Positions 7,765 through 15,144 of a stretch of 64,000 nt of DNA are shown in pieces. This DNA is from Bacillus halotolerans (GTDB lineage: Bacteria > Bacillota > Bacilli > Bacillales > Bacillaceae), in the NCBI RefSeq assembly GCF_001517105.1, contig NZ_LPVF01000012.1:124001-188000 (forward strand), in the 5' to 3' direction. The translations under genes were made by a program, and so were the position numbers. The notes beneath the pieces were generated by a model, which saw nothing but the letters and a program-made list of their open reading frames with translations, was not told the origin of the DNA and did no database searches. Positions within the stretch are counted from its first letter, which is position 1, and each line of letters starts with the position of its first letter.

Positions 7765-8664
7765 ATGAAGGTATTTGAAGCTAAATCACTGCTTTCCGAA
7801 GCTGAAAACCGTGCAAAGGAATACAAAGAATTAAGAAGTCAGATGGTCAATCTAAAAAAGGCTTTTAAAGCTGTAGCTGATTTAGATGACAGTGAGTTTT
7901 CCGGCAAAGGCGCCGACAACATTAAAGCATTTTATCAAGACCACGCCGGTGTAGCTGACAATTGGATTGACCTACTTGATATGAAAATTGCTTTCTTGAC
8001 GAGCATTTCAGGCACTTTAGAGGACGCCAGCTTATCTGATGCATATATAGAAGAATCCTTCTTAGAACATGAGCTGGCTAACGCCTACACAAAATCAAAA
8101 TCCATAATGTCTGAACAAAAGAAAGCGATGAAAGATATCTTACATGATATCGATGATATTCTTCCGCTTGATTTGTTCTCGACAGAAAACTTCAAAGACG
8201 AACTCGCTGATGCGGAGGACAAACGTAAAAAAACAGTTGATAAATTAGGAAATGTGGACGAAGCACTTGTTACTGAATATGCCCAGTCAGAGCCAAACGA
8301 GCAATTCATCAAGAAGGACTTCCAAAAGCTTGAGGAATCAACAGGCGAAGGCAAAAACGCTACGCCAATCAATTACAATGCCAAAGCTTATCGAGAAAGT
8401 GATATACATAAGAAAAAAGGCGATATTGAGAAACAGGCTGAAGCTTATTTGAAGATCAAGAAAGATGAAGCGAAAAAACGAGAAATCATAGATTTAAAGA
8501 AGAAGCTAACTGGCGGAGTGACGGATCCGGATGAATACTTAGAAATTGCCAAGAAGGTCGGCTATGAGAATCTTACCCCTGAACAGCTTGAATTTGTTTC
8601 ATTTCTTGAACAGCGTAAAGCTTTCATGGATAACGGAAAAATAAGTGTTGCAAATCATAAGTGA
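7765..8664 (+). pseudogene. LXG polymorphic toxin, N-terminal part (frameshifted)
   Basis: ATG at 7765 has GAAAGGA at 7 nt. The first ~200 residues form an LXG domain ([20 protein letters not shown], long helical segments, [15 protein letters not shown]), the delivery domain of polymorphic toxins exported by the type VII (Yuk/Ess) system. The frame ends at TGA 8664, but the next frame, starting inside the overlap at about 8645, continues the usual sequence ([20 protein letters not shown]). A single missing base near 8654 explains the break. The full-length toxin would not be made as one chain. Confidence 0.8.
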
Positions 8665-9555
8665 TGGCGCCAAAGGTGCGATTGTTGGTGTATACGATCT
8701 TGCCAAGGATACCGGTGAAGGAGCCATTCAATTCGGATGGAATATCGGTTGGACAATTGACAACTTAAACAAGGATCCTCAAAAAGTGCTGGATACAGTT
8801 CTGGAATACGACTATCAAGCTGCTTTTCAAAGTATGGTTGACACATTGAAGGATAATTGGGATACAAAAATGATTCACGGGGATGCATACACACGGCTGC
8901 ACTATGTTACTTATTTGGGCGGAAGTCTTCTGTTGTTGAAAGGTGGAAAGTCCTCTGTCTCAACAGGATCGAAAGATCTTGCTAAAGTTGGGAAAGCAGC
9001 TAGTGGCCCAATTAAGAAAGGCGGAAAGTCTGTAAAACAGTTTGTCAAATCTCCTGTAAATCGGTATACTCCAGCATTAGAAGGAATCCTTCAAGATGCT
9101 GAGAAAACCATTAACGTGAAAAATACGCCACTCCTAAAAAGAATAGCCGATTCCACTAAAGATAGTGTACTCTTTAAATCAATCAATGGTAAGTCATCAA
9201 AAAACAAGACAGTTAAAAAGGGCCTTTCCAAAAAATCAAGAGAAGTTGCGCTTCCAAAGGTAGATACATATGAACAAGCTAGAAATGAGGCGCTAAATCT
9301 AATTGGTGATTTAGGAATAGATTCAAAGCCTTTTATAGGTACTTTATCTAAAAGCGCAGGCTTTGGTAAAGTTACTGGCCGAATGTCTGGAGATAATAAA
9401 GTCCTTTGGAGATTAGATTATGACCCCGAAAAGGGACCTCATATAAATGTTGAGGATTATAGAAATGGAAAAGGAGATAAAGCAAAGAAATATATATACC
9501 TTTTAACGGAAACGAAGATACTTATAAATCCCTTTTAAAACATTTAAATAAATAG
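8645..9555 (+). pseudogene. LXG polymorphic toxin, C-terminal nuclease part (frameshifted)
   Basis: This frame carries the middle region and toxin domain of the LXG protein. The C-terminal domain has the pattern FGKVTGRMSGDNKV..RLDYDPEKGPHINVEDYRNGKG, typical of the nuclease domain of YobL/YxiD/YeeF-type LXG toxins. The frame ends at 9538 in unrelated residues, but a second one-base loss near 9490 (AAGAAATATATA) would restore the family ending with IPFNGNEDTYKSLLKHLN and stop at 9555. So the gene has two independent frameshifts and is almost certainly dead, leaving immunity genes behind. Confidence 0.75.
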
Positions 9556-9566
9556 GAAGTGTTAAT

Positions 9567-9959
9567 ATGACTTTATACGAAGAATGTCTAGAAGCTCTTG
9601 GAGATAACAAAGAAGTCCTCACTATTTCTGAGACACGCAAATATCATGAACAACTTGGCGAAAGTTTCCCCTTCACATCATGGGGTAGAATTAAATGGGA
9701 TGAAGTAACTACTCACAGATCTATTGATTATGCTGAAGATATCGACGAATGGTTAATTGAGAATAAAATAGATGATAAAACTGTTATTCTCCTTTGGGCT
9801 TACGGTGATTATCCAGCTGTAAAAACCAGCTTAGACAACGCCTTAAACGTAATTGATGATGTAACTGCTGTAGGTTCAGATACTTTCATGTTCAGCGAAT
9901 CTGGTTATGTTATTGAATTTTTCCATGATGGAGATGTAACAATAGGAAAGGCAATTTGA
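9567..9959 (+). CDS. Probable cognate immunity protein of the LXG toxin
   Basis: The 130-residue acidic, soluble protein starts 11 nt after the restored toxin stop, with AGGAAG upstream. It has features of Bacillus polymorphic-toxin immunity proteins: LYEECLEALGDN start, SWGRIKW near residue 40, ILLWAYGDYPAVKTSLDNAL and a C-terminal YVIEFFHDGDVTIG. Its position directly after the toxin argues that it neutralises that nuclease. The frame is intact although the toxin is broken, as expected if protection is still selected against sibling cells. Confidence 0.7.
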   Translation: MTLYEECLEALGDNKEVLTISETRKYHEQLGESFPFTSWGRIKWDEVTTHRSIDYAEDIDEWLIENKIDDKTVILLWAYGDYPAVKTSLDNALNVIDDVTAVGSDTFMFSESGYVIEFFHDGDVTIGKAI

Positions 9960-9992
9960 AAATAATAGCCCTTCTTAGTAAAGAGGATCAAT

Positions 9993-10302
9993 ATGAACTT
10001 AGAGAAAAAAATGGAAGCTATATTAATTAAAAGAAAAAAACTTAATCCTAATGATGACTATGGAATTCAAAAAAGTTGGGATGAAATAATTGAAGTACTC
10101 TCAGAAAATGAGGAAAATACAATTAGCTATCTAGAAAATTGTAATAAAGAAGATTTATATTGGATCAGTGAAGTATTTGAAGACTTAGCTGAAAGTTTAC
10201 CAAAGTAAAGAACTTATTAATTGTTTAAGAAAATTAGATGAAAAATACCCTGACTTAGAAATGACAAATGATATTGATATAGCAGAAAGTTATTTAGAAT
10301 AA
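9993..10302 (+). pseudogene. Orphan immunity-like protein, frameshifted near the C-terminus
   Basis: An ATG at 9993 opens an acidic helical protein (YGIQKSWDEIIEVLSENEEN, KEDLYWISEVFEDLAESL) that stops at 10208. In the next frame the sequence continues KELINCLRKLDEKYPDLEMT, ending at 10302. Removing one C from CC at 10201-10202 joins both parts as AESLQSKELINCL, which fits the family pattern. So a one-base insertion broke it. Arrays of orphan immunity genes behind LXG toxins are common. Confidence 0.6.
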
Positions 10303-10355
10303 GATACGTACCATTTCTCAGATTTGAAGTTAACATTTCTTGGTGGTGATAAGTA

Positions 10356-10655
10356 ATGATCGAAATCGAAATTTATGAACCTGTATTTCAATTTCTAGGA
10401 GGTATTTTTCATCAAGATATAGAAACTCCAGAATCAGCACTGGCCGAATACTTAGAAGAGATACCAAAAGAAGAGCAAAAAACTGATATAGTAGCATTAA
10501 AAGATTTTATTAACAGCGATTACTCGGATGAAGAAAAGAATGATTTTATCGATGAAGCTGCTGACGGAGTGGACATTCTTAGTTACGACGTATCTCCAAT
10601 CATATGGCTCGAACAAGTTATTCAAAAAATCGAAAAGAATATTGAAACCTTATAA
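10356..10655 (+). CDS. CdiI-type contact-dependent inhibition immunity protein
   Basis: The 99-residue acidic protein has FLGGIFHQDIETPESALAEYLEE, the recognisable N-terminal pattern of a family annotated as contact-dependent growth inhibition immunity proteins in Bacillus. It has no signal or membrane segment. It follows the LXG toxin locus as another immunity gene; ATG at 10356 has GGTGGTGAT upstream. The frame is intact. Confidence 0.65.
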   Translation: MIEIEIYEPVFQFLGGIFHQDIETPESALAEYLEEIPKEEQKTDIVALKDFINSDYSDEEKNDFIDEAADGVDILSYDVSPIIWLEQVIQKIEKNIETL

Positions 10656-10785
10656 TCCATTAAACCTAGCATAGAAACAGGGCTGATTTTGACTTCACTT
10701 CTTAATCAGCCCCAAAGAAATTTCGTCCTCAATTCGTCCCCATGTAGGAACAAAGCTAACAAATATAACTAAATACAAAGTAAAA
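10656..10785. other. Intergenic region with hairpin and possible integrase relic
   Basis: A 9-bp inverted repeat (GGGCTGATT/AATCAGCCC, 10680-10712) follows the immunity gene and may end it. Next to it the 12-mer ATTCGTCCCCAT (10732-10743) repeats the one at 4418-4429. No gene seen. Confidence 0.4.
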
Positions 10786-10806
10786 AACCCTTGCTGCGCA
10801 AGGGTT
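10786..10806. terminator. Hairpin terminator next to the attachment site
   Basis: AACCCTTGC and GCAAGGGTT form a perfect 9-bp stem with a 3-nt loop, with A-rich and T-containing flanks. Confidence 0.6.
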
Positions 10807-10813
10807 TAAGATA

Positions 10814-10859
10814 TGATTCCGACTGGGCTCGAACCAGCGACCTCTACCCTGTCAAGGTA
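10814..10859 (-). other. tRNA-Val(GAC)-like 3' fragment, probable left attachment site of the prophage
   Basis: On the minus strand the stretch reads TACC-TTGACAG-GGTA (anticodon arm, GAC), a variable region, then GCTGG-TTCGAGC-CCAGT (T-arm) and the acceptor strand ending GGAATCA. The 5' half is missing. It marks the switch from host-like, AT-rich island DNA to phage DNA. It lies beside four TAAGTCA repeats. The core and crossover point cannot be fixed without the right junction. Confidence 0.65.
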
Positions 10860-10875
10860 TCCGCAAGTGATCCGA

Positions 10876-10931
10876 TAAGTCAATCGGTAAGTCAAACGTT
10901 GGTATATCAGCGTTAAGTCATCGGTAAGTCA
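10876..10931 (+). repeat. Four TAAGTCA repeats, candidate integrase arm sites
   Basis: TAAGTCA occurs at 10876, 10888, 10914 and 10925, arranged as two pairs (11-12 bp apart), and the second member of each pair sits in a shared ATCGGTAAGTCAAACG context. The location, 17 nt inside the presumed attachment core, fits arm-type binding sites of a tyrosine integrase or excisionase. Confidence 0.5.
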
Positions 10932-11010
10932 AACGGTTTTTATTTCGATATTACGAATTATAACGTATAGCACCGCCACCGCGCAAGTATCCGCACCGTA
11001 ACCCGCAATA

Positions 11011-11838
11011 TTATTCAAACGCCTTTCTGAAACGCTCCATAAGCGATCCGCCACGATTTAAGCGCGCCTTAACCGTCCAAGCCGCCTTCCTAAACCCAGC
11101 GTATAGGTAATCGTCGAAACGCTTAATTTCGTGCGATTTCGCTTTCATAATCGTTGCGTGCCACGCTTCAACGAAAGGCGCCGCATGATCTTCGAGTCGT
11201 ATCGTTCTGTCTACGCTTGCCTTAGCGCGAAGTAAAATTCCGTAGTATTTATAAATCTTTTCGGCGTCAAAGTAACGAGACATTGCGTTGTAGATTTCGT
11301 TAGGCAACGCGCCTTTTAACGCTTCAGCCGGTACAGCCGCCGTATCTAATACGTTATTTTGGTTTTTAGAACGCTTAATTAAATCCGATGGTTCGTTTTT
11401 CGTTTTCGGTGCCTCAACCGTTGATTCCGTAGGCTTTTCGGCTTGTCCGCGATTGGACATTGTCGACTGGTCATTCTCGGACAAAAGCGCGTCCTTCGGG
11501 TTTTCTTCTCCGCTTCCAACCGGCAGGATCACGATTATGTTCGCGCCTTTGCCTCCGTTTATCTTCCGCGTCGTGGCGACCTTCTTTACGATGCCGAGCC
11601 CCGCTAATTTATTCAGTGCCCGCCGCGCCGTCTTAATGGATTTATCGATGAGCCCCGCCAACGTTTCCGCTTTAAGATGCGCTGCCCCGCTAAACTTAAC
11701 CGCGTACCTTGCGATCATCTTAAGCGCCTGGCGTTCCGTATCGTTAAGCTCGTATGTATTGCGCTTGATATGTTCGTAAACAGCTTCGTTAAGTTGAGCC
11801 GTCGAGTCGAACGTTTGGTGTTCCGCTAAGTAATGCAT
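11011..11838 (-). CDS. Winged-helix DNA-binding protein, possible replication/regulatory protein
   Basis: The 275-residue protein has an N-terminal helix-turn-helix of wHTH type (residues about 20-110: NDTERQALKMIARYAVKF, then ETLAGLIDKSIKTARRALNKLAGLGIVKKV and a KINGGKGANIIVILP wing), a low-complexity linker and a basic helical C-terminus ending MERFRKAFE. Such proteins sit beside FtsK/Replic_Relax genes in Bacillus temperate phages and plasmids. It could be a replication initiator-like protein or transcription factor. ATG at 11838 follows GGGGG. A strong promoter (TTGACA-N18-TATAAT) precedes it, divergent from the XRE gene. Confidence 0.6.
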   Translation of the reverse strand: MHYLAEHQTFDSTAQLNEAVYEHIKRNTYELNDTERQALKMIARYAVKFSGAAHLKAETLAGLIDKSIKTARRALNKLAGLGIVKKVATTRKINGGKGANIIVILPVGSGEENPKDALLSENDQSTMSNRGQAEKPTESTVEAPKTKNEPSDLIKRSKNQNNVLDTAAVPAEALKGALPNEIYNAMSRYFDAEKIYKYYGILLRAKASVDRTIRLEDHAAPFVEAWHATIMKAKSHEIKRFDDYLYAGFRKAAWTVKARLNRGGSLMERFRKAFE

Positions 11839-11872
11839 ATCGCTACCCCCATATCGTTATGTCGTTATTTTG

Positions 11873-11902
11873 ATTATAGATATTGTTATAACGGTATGTC
11901 AA
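11873..11902 (-). promoter_or_regulatory. Sigma-A promoter for the wHTH gene
   Basis: On the minus strand TTGACA (11902-11897) and TATAAT (11878-11873) are separated by 18 bp. CGTTAT/GTTATAAC motifs in and around it are candidate operators for the divergent XRE repressor. Confidence 0.65.
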
Positions 11903-11910
11903 TATTTTTA

Positions 11911-11939
11911 TTTACACGATAGCGATATTTCGTTATAAT
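11911..11939 (+). promoter_or_regulatory. Sigma-A promoter for the XRE regulator
   Basis: TTTACA (11911-11916), 17 bp, TATAAT (11934-11939). The -10 is inside CGTTATAATTAACG, an imperfect palindrome resembling the GTTATAAC palindrome near 11885-11892, as expected for an autoregulated lysogeny switch. Confidence 0.7.
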
Positions 11940-11968
11940 TAACGTATCAGAAAACGGAGGCGATTCGA

Positions 11969-12175
11969 TTGGAACTCTACGTTAAATTGGACGAGATATT
12001 AGAAGCCTGCGGATGGACCCGCAAGAAGCTCGCAGAAGAAACGCAGCTTAGGCCGAACGTTATCAGCGAAATCTGCAACCACCAGCGCACAACCTATAAT
12101 CGTGAGCATATCGGACGGATTGCGAAAGTTCTCGGCATTACGGATATGAACGAATTGTTTGAGTTTCGCGATTAA
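11969..12175 (+). CDS. XRE/Cro-CI family regulator, 68 aa
   Basis: TTG at 11969 has GGAGG at 8 nt. The protein is a single helix-turn-helix domain: LDEILEACGWTRKKLAEETQLRPNVISEICNHQ, with recognition helix around residues 28-36, and a C-terminal KVLGITDMNELFEF helix. It is transcribed divergently from the wHTH gene and faces a row of CGTTAT-like sites, so it is the best candidate for a Cro/CI-type switch protein of the prophage. Confidence 0.8.
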   Translation: MELYVKLDEILEACGWTRKKLAEETQLRPNVISEICNHQRTTYNREHIGRIAKVLGITDMNELFEFRD

Positions 12176-12183
12176 GCCCACGA

Positions 12184-12816
12184 TTAATTCGCGGGCGTTT
12201 TCTCTTTCGGCTTTGTTATCGACTGAATAAACGCGGTAAAGGTCGGCGCCTGGAATACCTTAAACGGAAACGAAGGTAGCCCGTATCGCGTATCCGATAG
12301 GATCAGTACGTGCGGAAACAATATCCGCTCGGGATTCTGCCACGGTTCCAGCGCGATAATACCCGACTGGAAGAACGCTTCGTATCGTTCTAGCTTTTCG
12401 CGCATCTGCTTTTCCGAATAGACCGACCGCTGCACCTCGATAAAGAAAGGCGTTCGCCGATATAGCGCAAATATGTCCGGCTCGACCGTTCCCTTTTCGC
12501 CGTACTTCGGCTCCACCAAGAACGACTCCAACGACTGGCCTCGCATCTCTTTATAAACGTTACCTATCGCAAGAAAATGATCGATCTTGGCGCTGTTCTT
12601 TTTCATCGTCGTTTCGCCGCCAAAGTAAACGTAAGGCTGGCGCGCCGTCGATCGCTGAATATGTCCGTCCCTAAGTAAACGTAGCAGAACGTTATTGGCT
12701 GCGTATTTTGGTCTGCGCAAATTTCCGAAATGTAATTCGGCAATCGTATCGCGATCCATTACGCGAAATTTATTAAGATCCGCAATTATCGCTTTATCTC
12801 GGTTAGTAAGGGCCAT
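12184..12816 (-). CDS. Replication-relaxation (Replic_Relax) family protein
   Basis: The 210-residue protein fits the Replic_Relax family: an N-terminal winged helix (TNRDKAIIADLNKFRVMDRDTIAELHF, LRLLRDGHIQRS) and a C-terminal nuclease-like core with PDIFALYRRTPFFIEVQRS (residues about 115-133), resembling a PD-(D/E)XK motif. Such proteins are found on plasmids and plasmid-like phages beside FtsK-type ATPases and are thought to act in replication or DNA relaxation. It overlaps the ftsK-like gene by 14 nt and is co-transcribed with it. Confidence 0.75.
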   Translation of the reverse strand: MALTNRDKAIIADLNKFRVMDRDTIAELHFGNLRRPKYAANNVLLRLLRDGHIQRSTARQPYVYFGGETTMKKNSAKIDHFLAIGNVYKEMRGQSLESFLVEPKYGEKGTVEPDIFALYRRTPFFIEVQRSVYSEKQMREKLERYEAFFQSGIIALEPWQNPERILFPHVLILSDTRYGLPSFPFKVFQAPTFTAFIQSITKPKEKTPAN

Positions 12817-13957
12817 CGATAAACACGTCCTTTTCCGTTAAGGTTTCCGGCTCGGCTGCCGGTGGCGTTACGTCTTTGATCGGTGATTTCATTACGCAAT
12901 ATGGATTAAGCAGCGCCTTCGCTTCGTTCATTTCGAGATACGGCGCCTGTAGTTCGTAGGTTTTGTCGGCCGCCATTATGAACCGCCCGCTTACGTCCAG
13001 CTTCTCGGCGCCCGGCGTATTGACGATTCGGGCCTCCGTTATATCACGCAGCTTAAAGCCCATGCTTACTGTTAGATTCGCGCGGATAGTCGTATCAAGC
13101 GTTTTGGCATTCGGCCGCTGCATCGAAAGAATCGCAAATACTCCAAGCGTCCGGCCTATCGCAACGAGCTCAGCTAATACGTCCATGATCTCGGCGTCTT
13201 TTCTTAATAGAAGAAACTCGTCAATGCAAACGACTATATACGGTCGGCGTTGGTCATCCGGGAGCTCATCGATATGGCTTATTTCGAATTGCTCCGTTAG
13301 ATTACTGCGCTCATCTAGTTCGCGTTTTATGCTTCGTAACATTCTTCGTATGTCTTCCGCGCTCGTTAAAACGCACTGTACGTGTTCTACTTTCCGGAAT
13401 ACGTGGAACTCCGATTTTTTACAGTCCGCCAGGTATAACTGTAGCCGGTCGGGCCGGTTCTGTTTTATCAGCGTTGTAAGGATCGACCGTAGTTGCGTTG
13501 ACTTTCCGCTTCCCGTTTCGCCCGCAATAAGAATATGCGGCTGCGTCAATAAATCGAAGCTAACGTATCGGCCATGACGATCTTTTCCCGCTATAATACC
13601 GAGCTTGTGGCGTTCTATGACCGGCTGGATCTCCGCAAAGTCATAACGCAATACGGCCGGCATCTCAGCGCTGTAAACCGTGAGCACATACCGCTTTAGG
13701 TCGCCGCTTAGCTCAACGTTACGTCCGAATACTTGTCGGAACACAAATTCCTTTTTCGCGATTTCTTTCGGATCCATTCCGTTTAAAAGCGTAAAGACAT
13801 ATCGCGTTCTTTCTTCGTTAATATCAACGTCATGAATTTTCGGATATCGGCGCGCTTCTTTTCCGTTAGACAAGCGTTTGGCTACGTACAAGCTGGCGGC
13901 ATCAAAGGCGTACTTCAGCGTGTTTTTGGCGTGTAAGTTACGTAAGAACCGTTTCAT
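12803..13957 (-). CDS. FtsK/SpoIIIE-type DNA translocase
   Basis: ATG at 13957 overlaps the stop of the upstream membrane-protein gene (ATGA). The 384-residue protein has Walker A ILIAGETGSGKST (about residues 145-157), LYLADCKKSEF, and Walker B PYIVVCIDEFLLL, followed by AILSMQRPN, the pattern of the FtsK/SpoIIIE/HerA P-loop ATPases. It lacks an own membrane domain, but the preceding small gene encodes one, which could be its partner. It probably translocates phage or plasmid-form DNA together with the Replic_Relax protein. Confidence 0.85.
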   Translation of the reverse strand: MKRFLRNLHAKNTLKYAFDAASLYVAKRLSNGKEARRYPKIHDVDINEERTRYVFTLLNGMDPKEIAKKEFVFRQVFGRNVELSGDLKRYVLTVYSAEMPAVLRYDFAEIQPVIERHKLGIIAGKDRHGRYVSFDLLTQPHILIAGETGSGKSTQLRSILTTLIKQNRPDRLQLYLADCKKSEFHVFRKVEHVQCVLTSAEDIRRMLRSIKRELDERSNLTEQFEISHIDELPDDQRRPYIVVCIDEFLLLRKDAEIMDVLAELVAIGRTLGVFAILSMQRPNAKTLDTTIRANLTVSMGFKLRDITEARIVNTPGAEKLDVSGRFIMAADKTYELQAPYLEMNEAKALLNPYCVMKSPIKDVTPPAAEPETLTEKDVFIDGPY

Positions 13958-14241
13958 ATCGCATTCAAAAAACGCAGTAGCAACACGGCATACCCCGCAG
14001 GCAAAATGAACCGTAGGAGCCCGCTTACTGCGTCCCCTATATACGCAAATTTGCCGCCGAACAAGCGTCCTTCTAGCCAAGCCGCTCCGATACAGACCAA
14101 GCCTGCGCCACCTACTAACGCGTACAAGCCGACTACCTCCGGAGACATATCGAAAAATCCTGCTGCTGTGAATCCGCCGGGCACGAACGAAAATGCTCGC
14201 GTGAGTCCCTCCCTGTCGTTCCTTCGTCTCGCTTCGCTCAT
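13954..14241 (-). CDS. Small membrane protein coupled to the FtsK-like ATPase
   Basis: ATG at 14241 has AAGGAG at 8 nt. The 95-residue product has a hydrophilic N-terminus (SEARRRNDREG) and three hydrophobic segments (FVPGGFTAAGFFDM region, VVGLYALVGGAGLVCIGAAWL and LLRFILPAGYAVLLLRFL). Its stop overlaps the ftsK-like start by ATGA, suggesting translational coupling and a stoichiometric complex, perhaps supplying the membrane anchor missing from the ATPase. Confidence 0.7.
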   Translation of the reverse strand: MSEARRRNDREGLTRAFSFVPGGFTAAGFFDMSPEVVGLYALVGGAGLVCIGAAWLEGRLFGGKFAYIGDAVSGLLRFILPAGYAVLLLRFLNAI

Positions 14242-14259
14242 CTCTCTCACTCCTTAACA

Positions 14260-14521
14260 AATTTCGTAAACGGATTCGTTACTGGCATTAAACGCGATAA
14301 AGTGCGGTAGGTTAACACGGTAATAACCGTTACGGAAGTCGTCGCTAAGTGCGGTAACCTTTTTGCAACTCTACCGAACCTACCCGCACCCTACCGTTTA
14401 GCTGCCGTGTAGTTGCCGTTTAATAAACGTTACGCGATACGGATCGTCCAATATCACAGTTTTTTGCCCGCGTTTAACTTTCCGATTTTTTGGACACGCT
14501 GATTTTAGGAGGTGTTGTCCG
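14260..14521. other. Repeat-rich region, candidate origin or operator
   Basis: Non-coding 262 bp between divergent genes. AAGTGCGGTA occurs at 14300 and 14347, and the inverted AACCTACC(C)GCAC at 14378-14390, plus CTACCG at 14371 and 14391 and a CGGTAATAACCG palindrome near 14318-14330. Clustered iteron-like repeats beside FtsK and Replic_Relax genes suggest an origin of replication or transfer, or an operator of the downstream XRE protein. Confidence 0.45.
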
Positions 14522-14746
14522 ATGTTTGGACTAGGTAAACGACGCAGCCGATTCGGCCGTTTTTTAGATCGAGAAGGAATCGCGCAGGAAGAAGTTCGCC
14601 AAAAGGCCGGCATAGGTCACGGCACAATGACGAACATGTGTAATGATCGCGATTATGCGCCGCGTATTTCAACGTGGGTAAAAGTACAGCGTGCTTTAAG
14701 GTCGCTGGGTTACGAAGTCGATCGAGAGGATTATTTTGACTGTTGA
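14522..14746 (+). CDS. XRE-like helix-turn-helix regulator, 74 aa
   Basis: ATG at 14522 has AGGAGG upstream. The 74 residues form one HTH domain: RRSRFGRFLDREGIAQEEVRQKAGIGHGTMTNMCND, with recognition helix HGTMTNMCND, and a C-terminal helix VKVQRALRSLGYEVDREDYFDC. Divergent from the FtsK operon across a repeat-rich region, so it probably regulates one or both. Confidence 0.75.
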   Translation: MFGLGKRRSRFGRFLDREGIAQEEVRQKAGIGHGTMTNMCNDRDYAPRISTWVKVQRALRSLGYEVDREDYFDC

Positions 14747-14772
14747 TAACCGAACAAACATTCGCATATAAT
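14743..14772 (+). promoter_or_regulatory. LexA-boxed promoter of the yolD-like gene
   Basis: TTGATA (14743-14748), 18 bp, TATAAT (14767-14772). Inside the spacer lies CGAACAAACATTCG (14751-14764), one mismatch from the Bacillus LexA box CGAAC-N4-GTTCG. LexA binding would block RNA polymerase, so the gene should be SOS-induced. Confidence 0.75.
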
Positions 14773-14791
14773 AAATGCGGAGGTGTTCGCC

Positions 14792-15127
14792 ATGGAGATC
14801 GAGGATAAACGGTGGGCGATGCGCATTATATTACCGGAGCACAGAGCCGACCTAGCGCGCCAAGCCGAAGAGAAACGGAAGGTTGAGAAGCCGCAGATAG
14901 ATGCGCAGCAGATTGAGGATATGGAAATAACGGTCGCTGAGTCGATGGAGTTCGGTGCGCCGCTTGCATTCGAGCTTTACGACGATGGGTACATACGAGA
15001 AGTAATTGGCGCAGTACATTACGTGGACCACATACGGAAGGAATTTCGTGTGAAGGACGAACGAGGCGATACTAATTTCGTGAGGTTTGCGGATATCATA
15101 AACGTAAAAAACGCCCCATCCGGTTAA
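14792..15127 (+). CDS. YolD-like family protein, SOS-regulated
   Basis: ATG at 14792 has CGGAGG at 8 nt; a GTG at 14783 overlaps it. The 111 residues show the YolD-like pattern: an N-terminal RWAMRIILPEHRADLARQAEE segment, a charged helix, then beta-rich IREVIGAVHYVDHIRKEFRV. YolD-like proteins are usually encoded beside the Y-family polymerase UvrX/YqjW and are thought to assist it; here no polymerase gene accompanies it. A LexA box in the promoter supports DNA-damage control. The terminator overlaps the last codons. Confidence 0.8.
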   Translation: MEIEDKRWAMRIILPEHRADLARQAEEKRKVEKPQIDAQQIEDMEITVAESMEFGAPLAFELYDDGYIREVIGAVHYVDHIRKEFRVKDERGDTNFVRFADIINVKNAPSG

Positions 15128-15141
15128 GGACGGGGCTGGTT
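15113..15141 (+). terminator. Terminator overlapping the yolD-like stop codon
   Basis: GCCCCATCC and GGACGGGGC pair with one G-T/A-C wobble mismatch, followed by TGGTTTC. The coding sequence ends inside the loop. Confidence 0.55.
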
Positions 15142-15144
15142 TCG

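Noticed and set aside
10732..10743. Integrase C-terminus inferred from the 12-mer ATTCGTCCCCAT
   Set aside because: The shared 12-mer is real, but too short to prove an integrase origin; kept only as a remark.
12963..13577. Long plus-strand frame opposite the FtsK-like gene
   Set aside because: Basic/serine-rich composition typical of an antisense shadow; lacks a ribosome-binding site.
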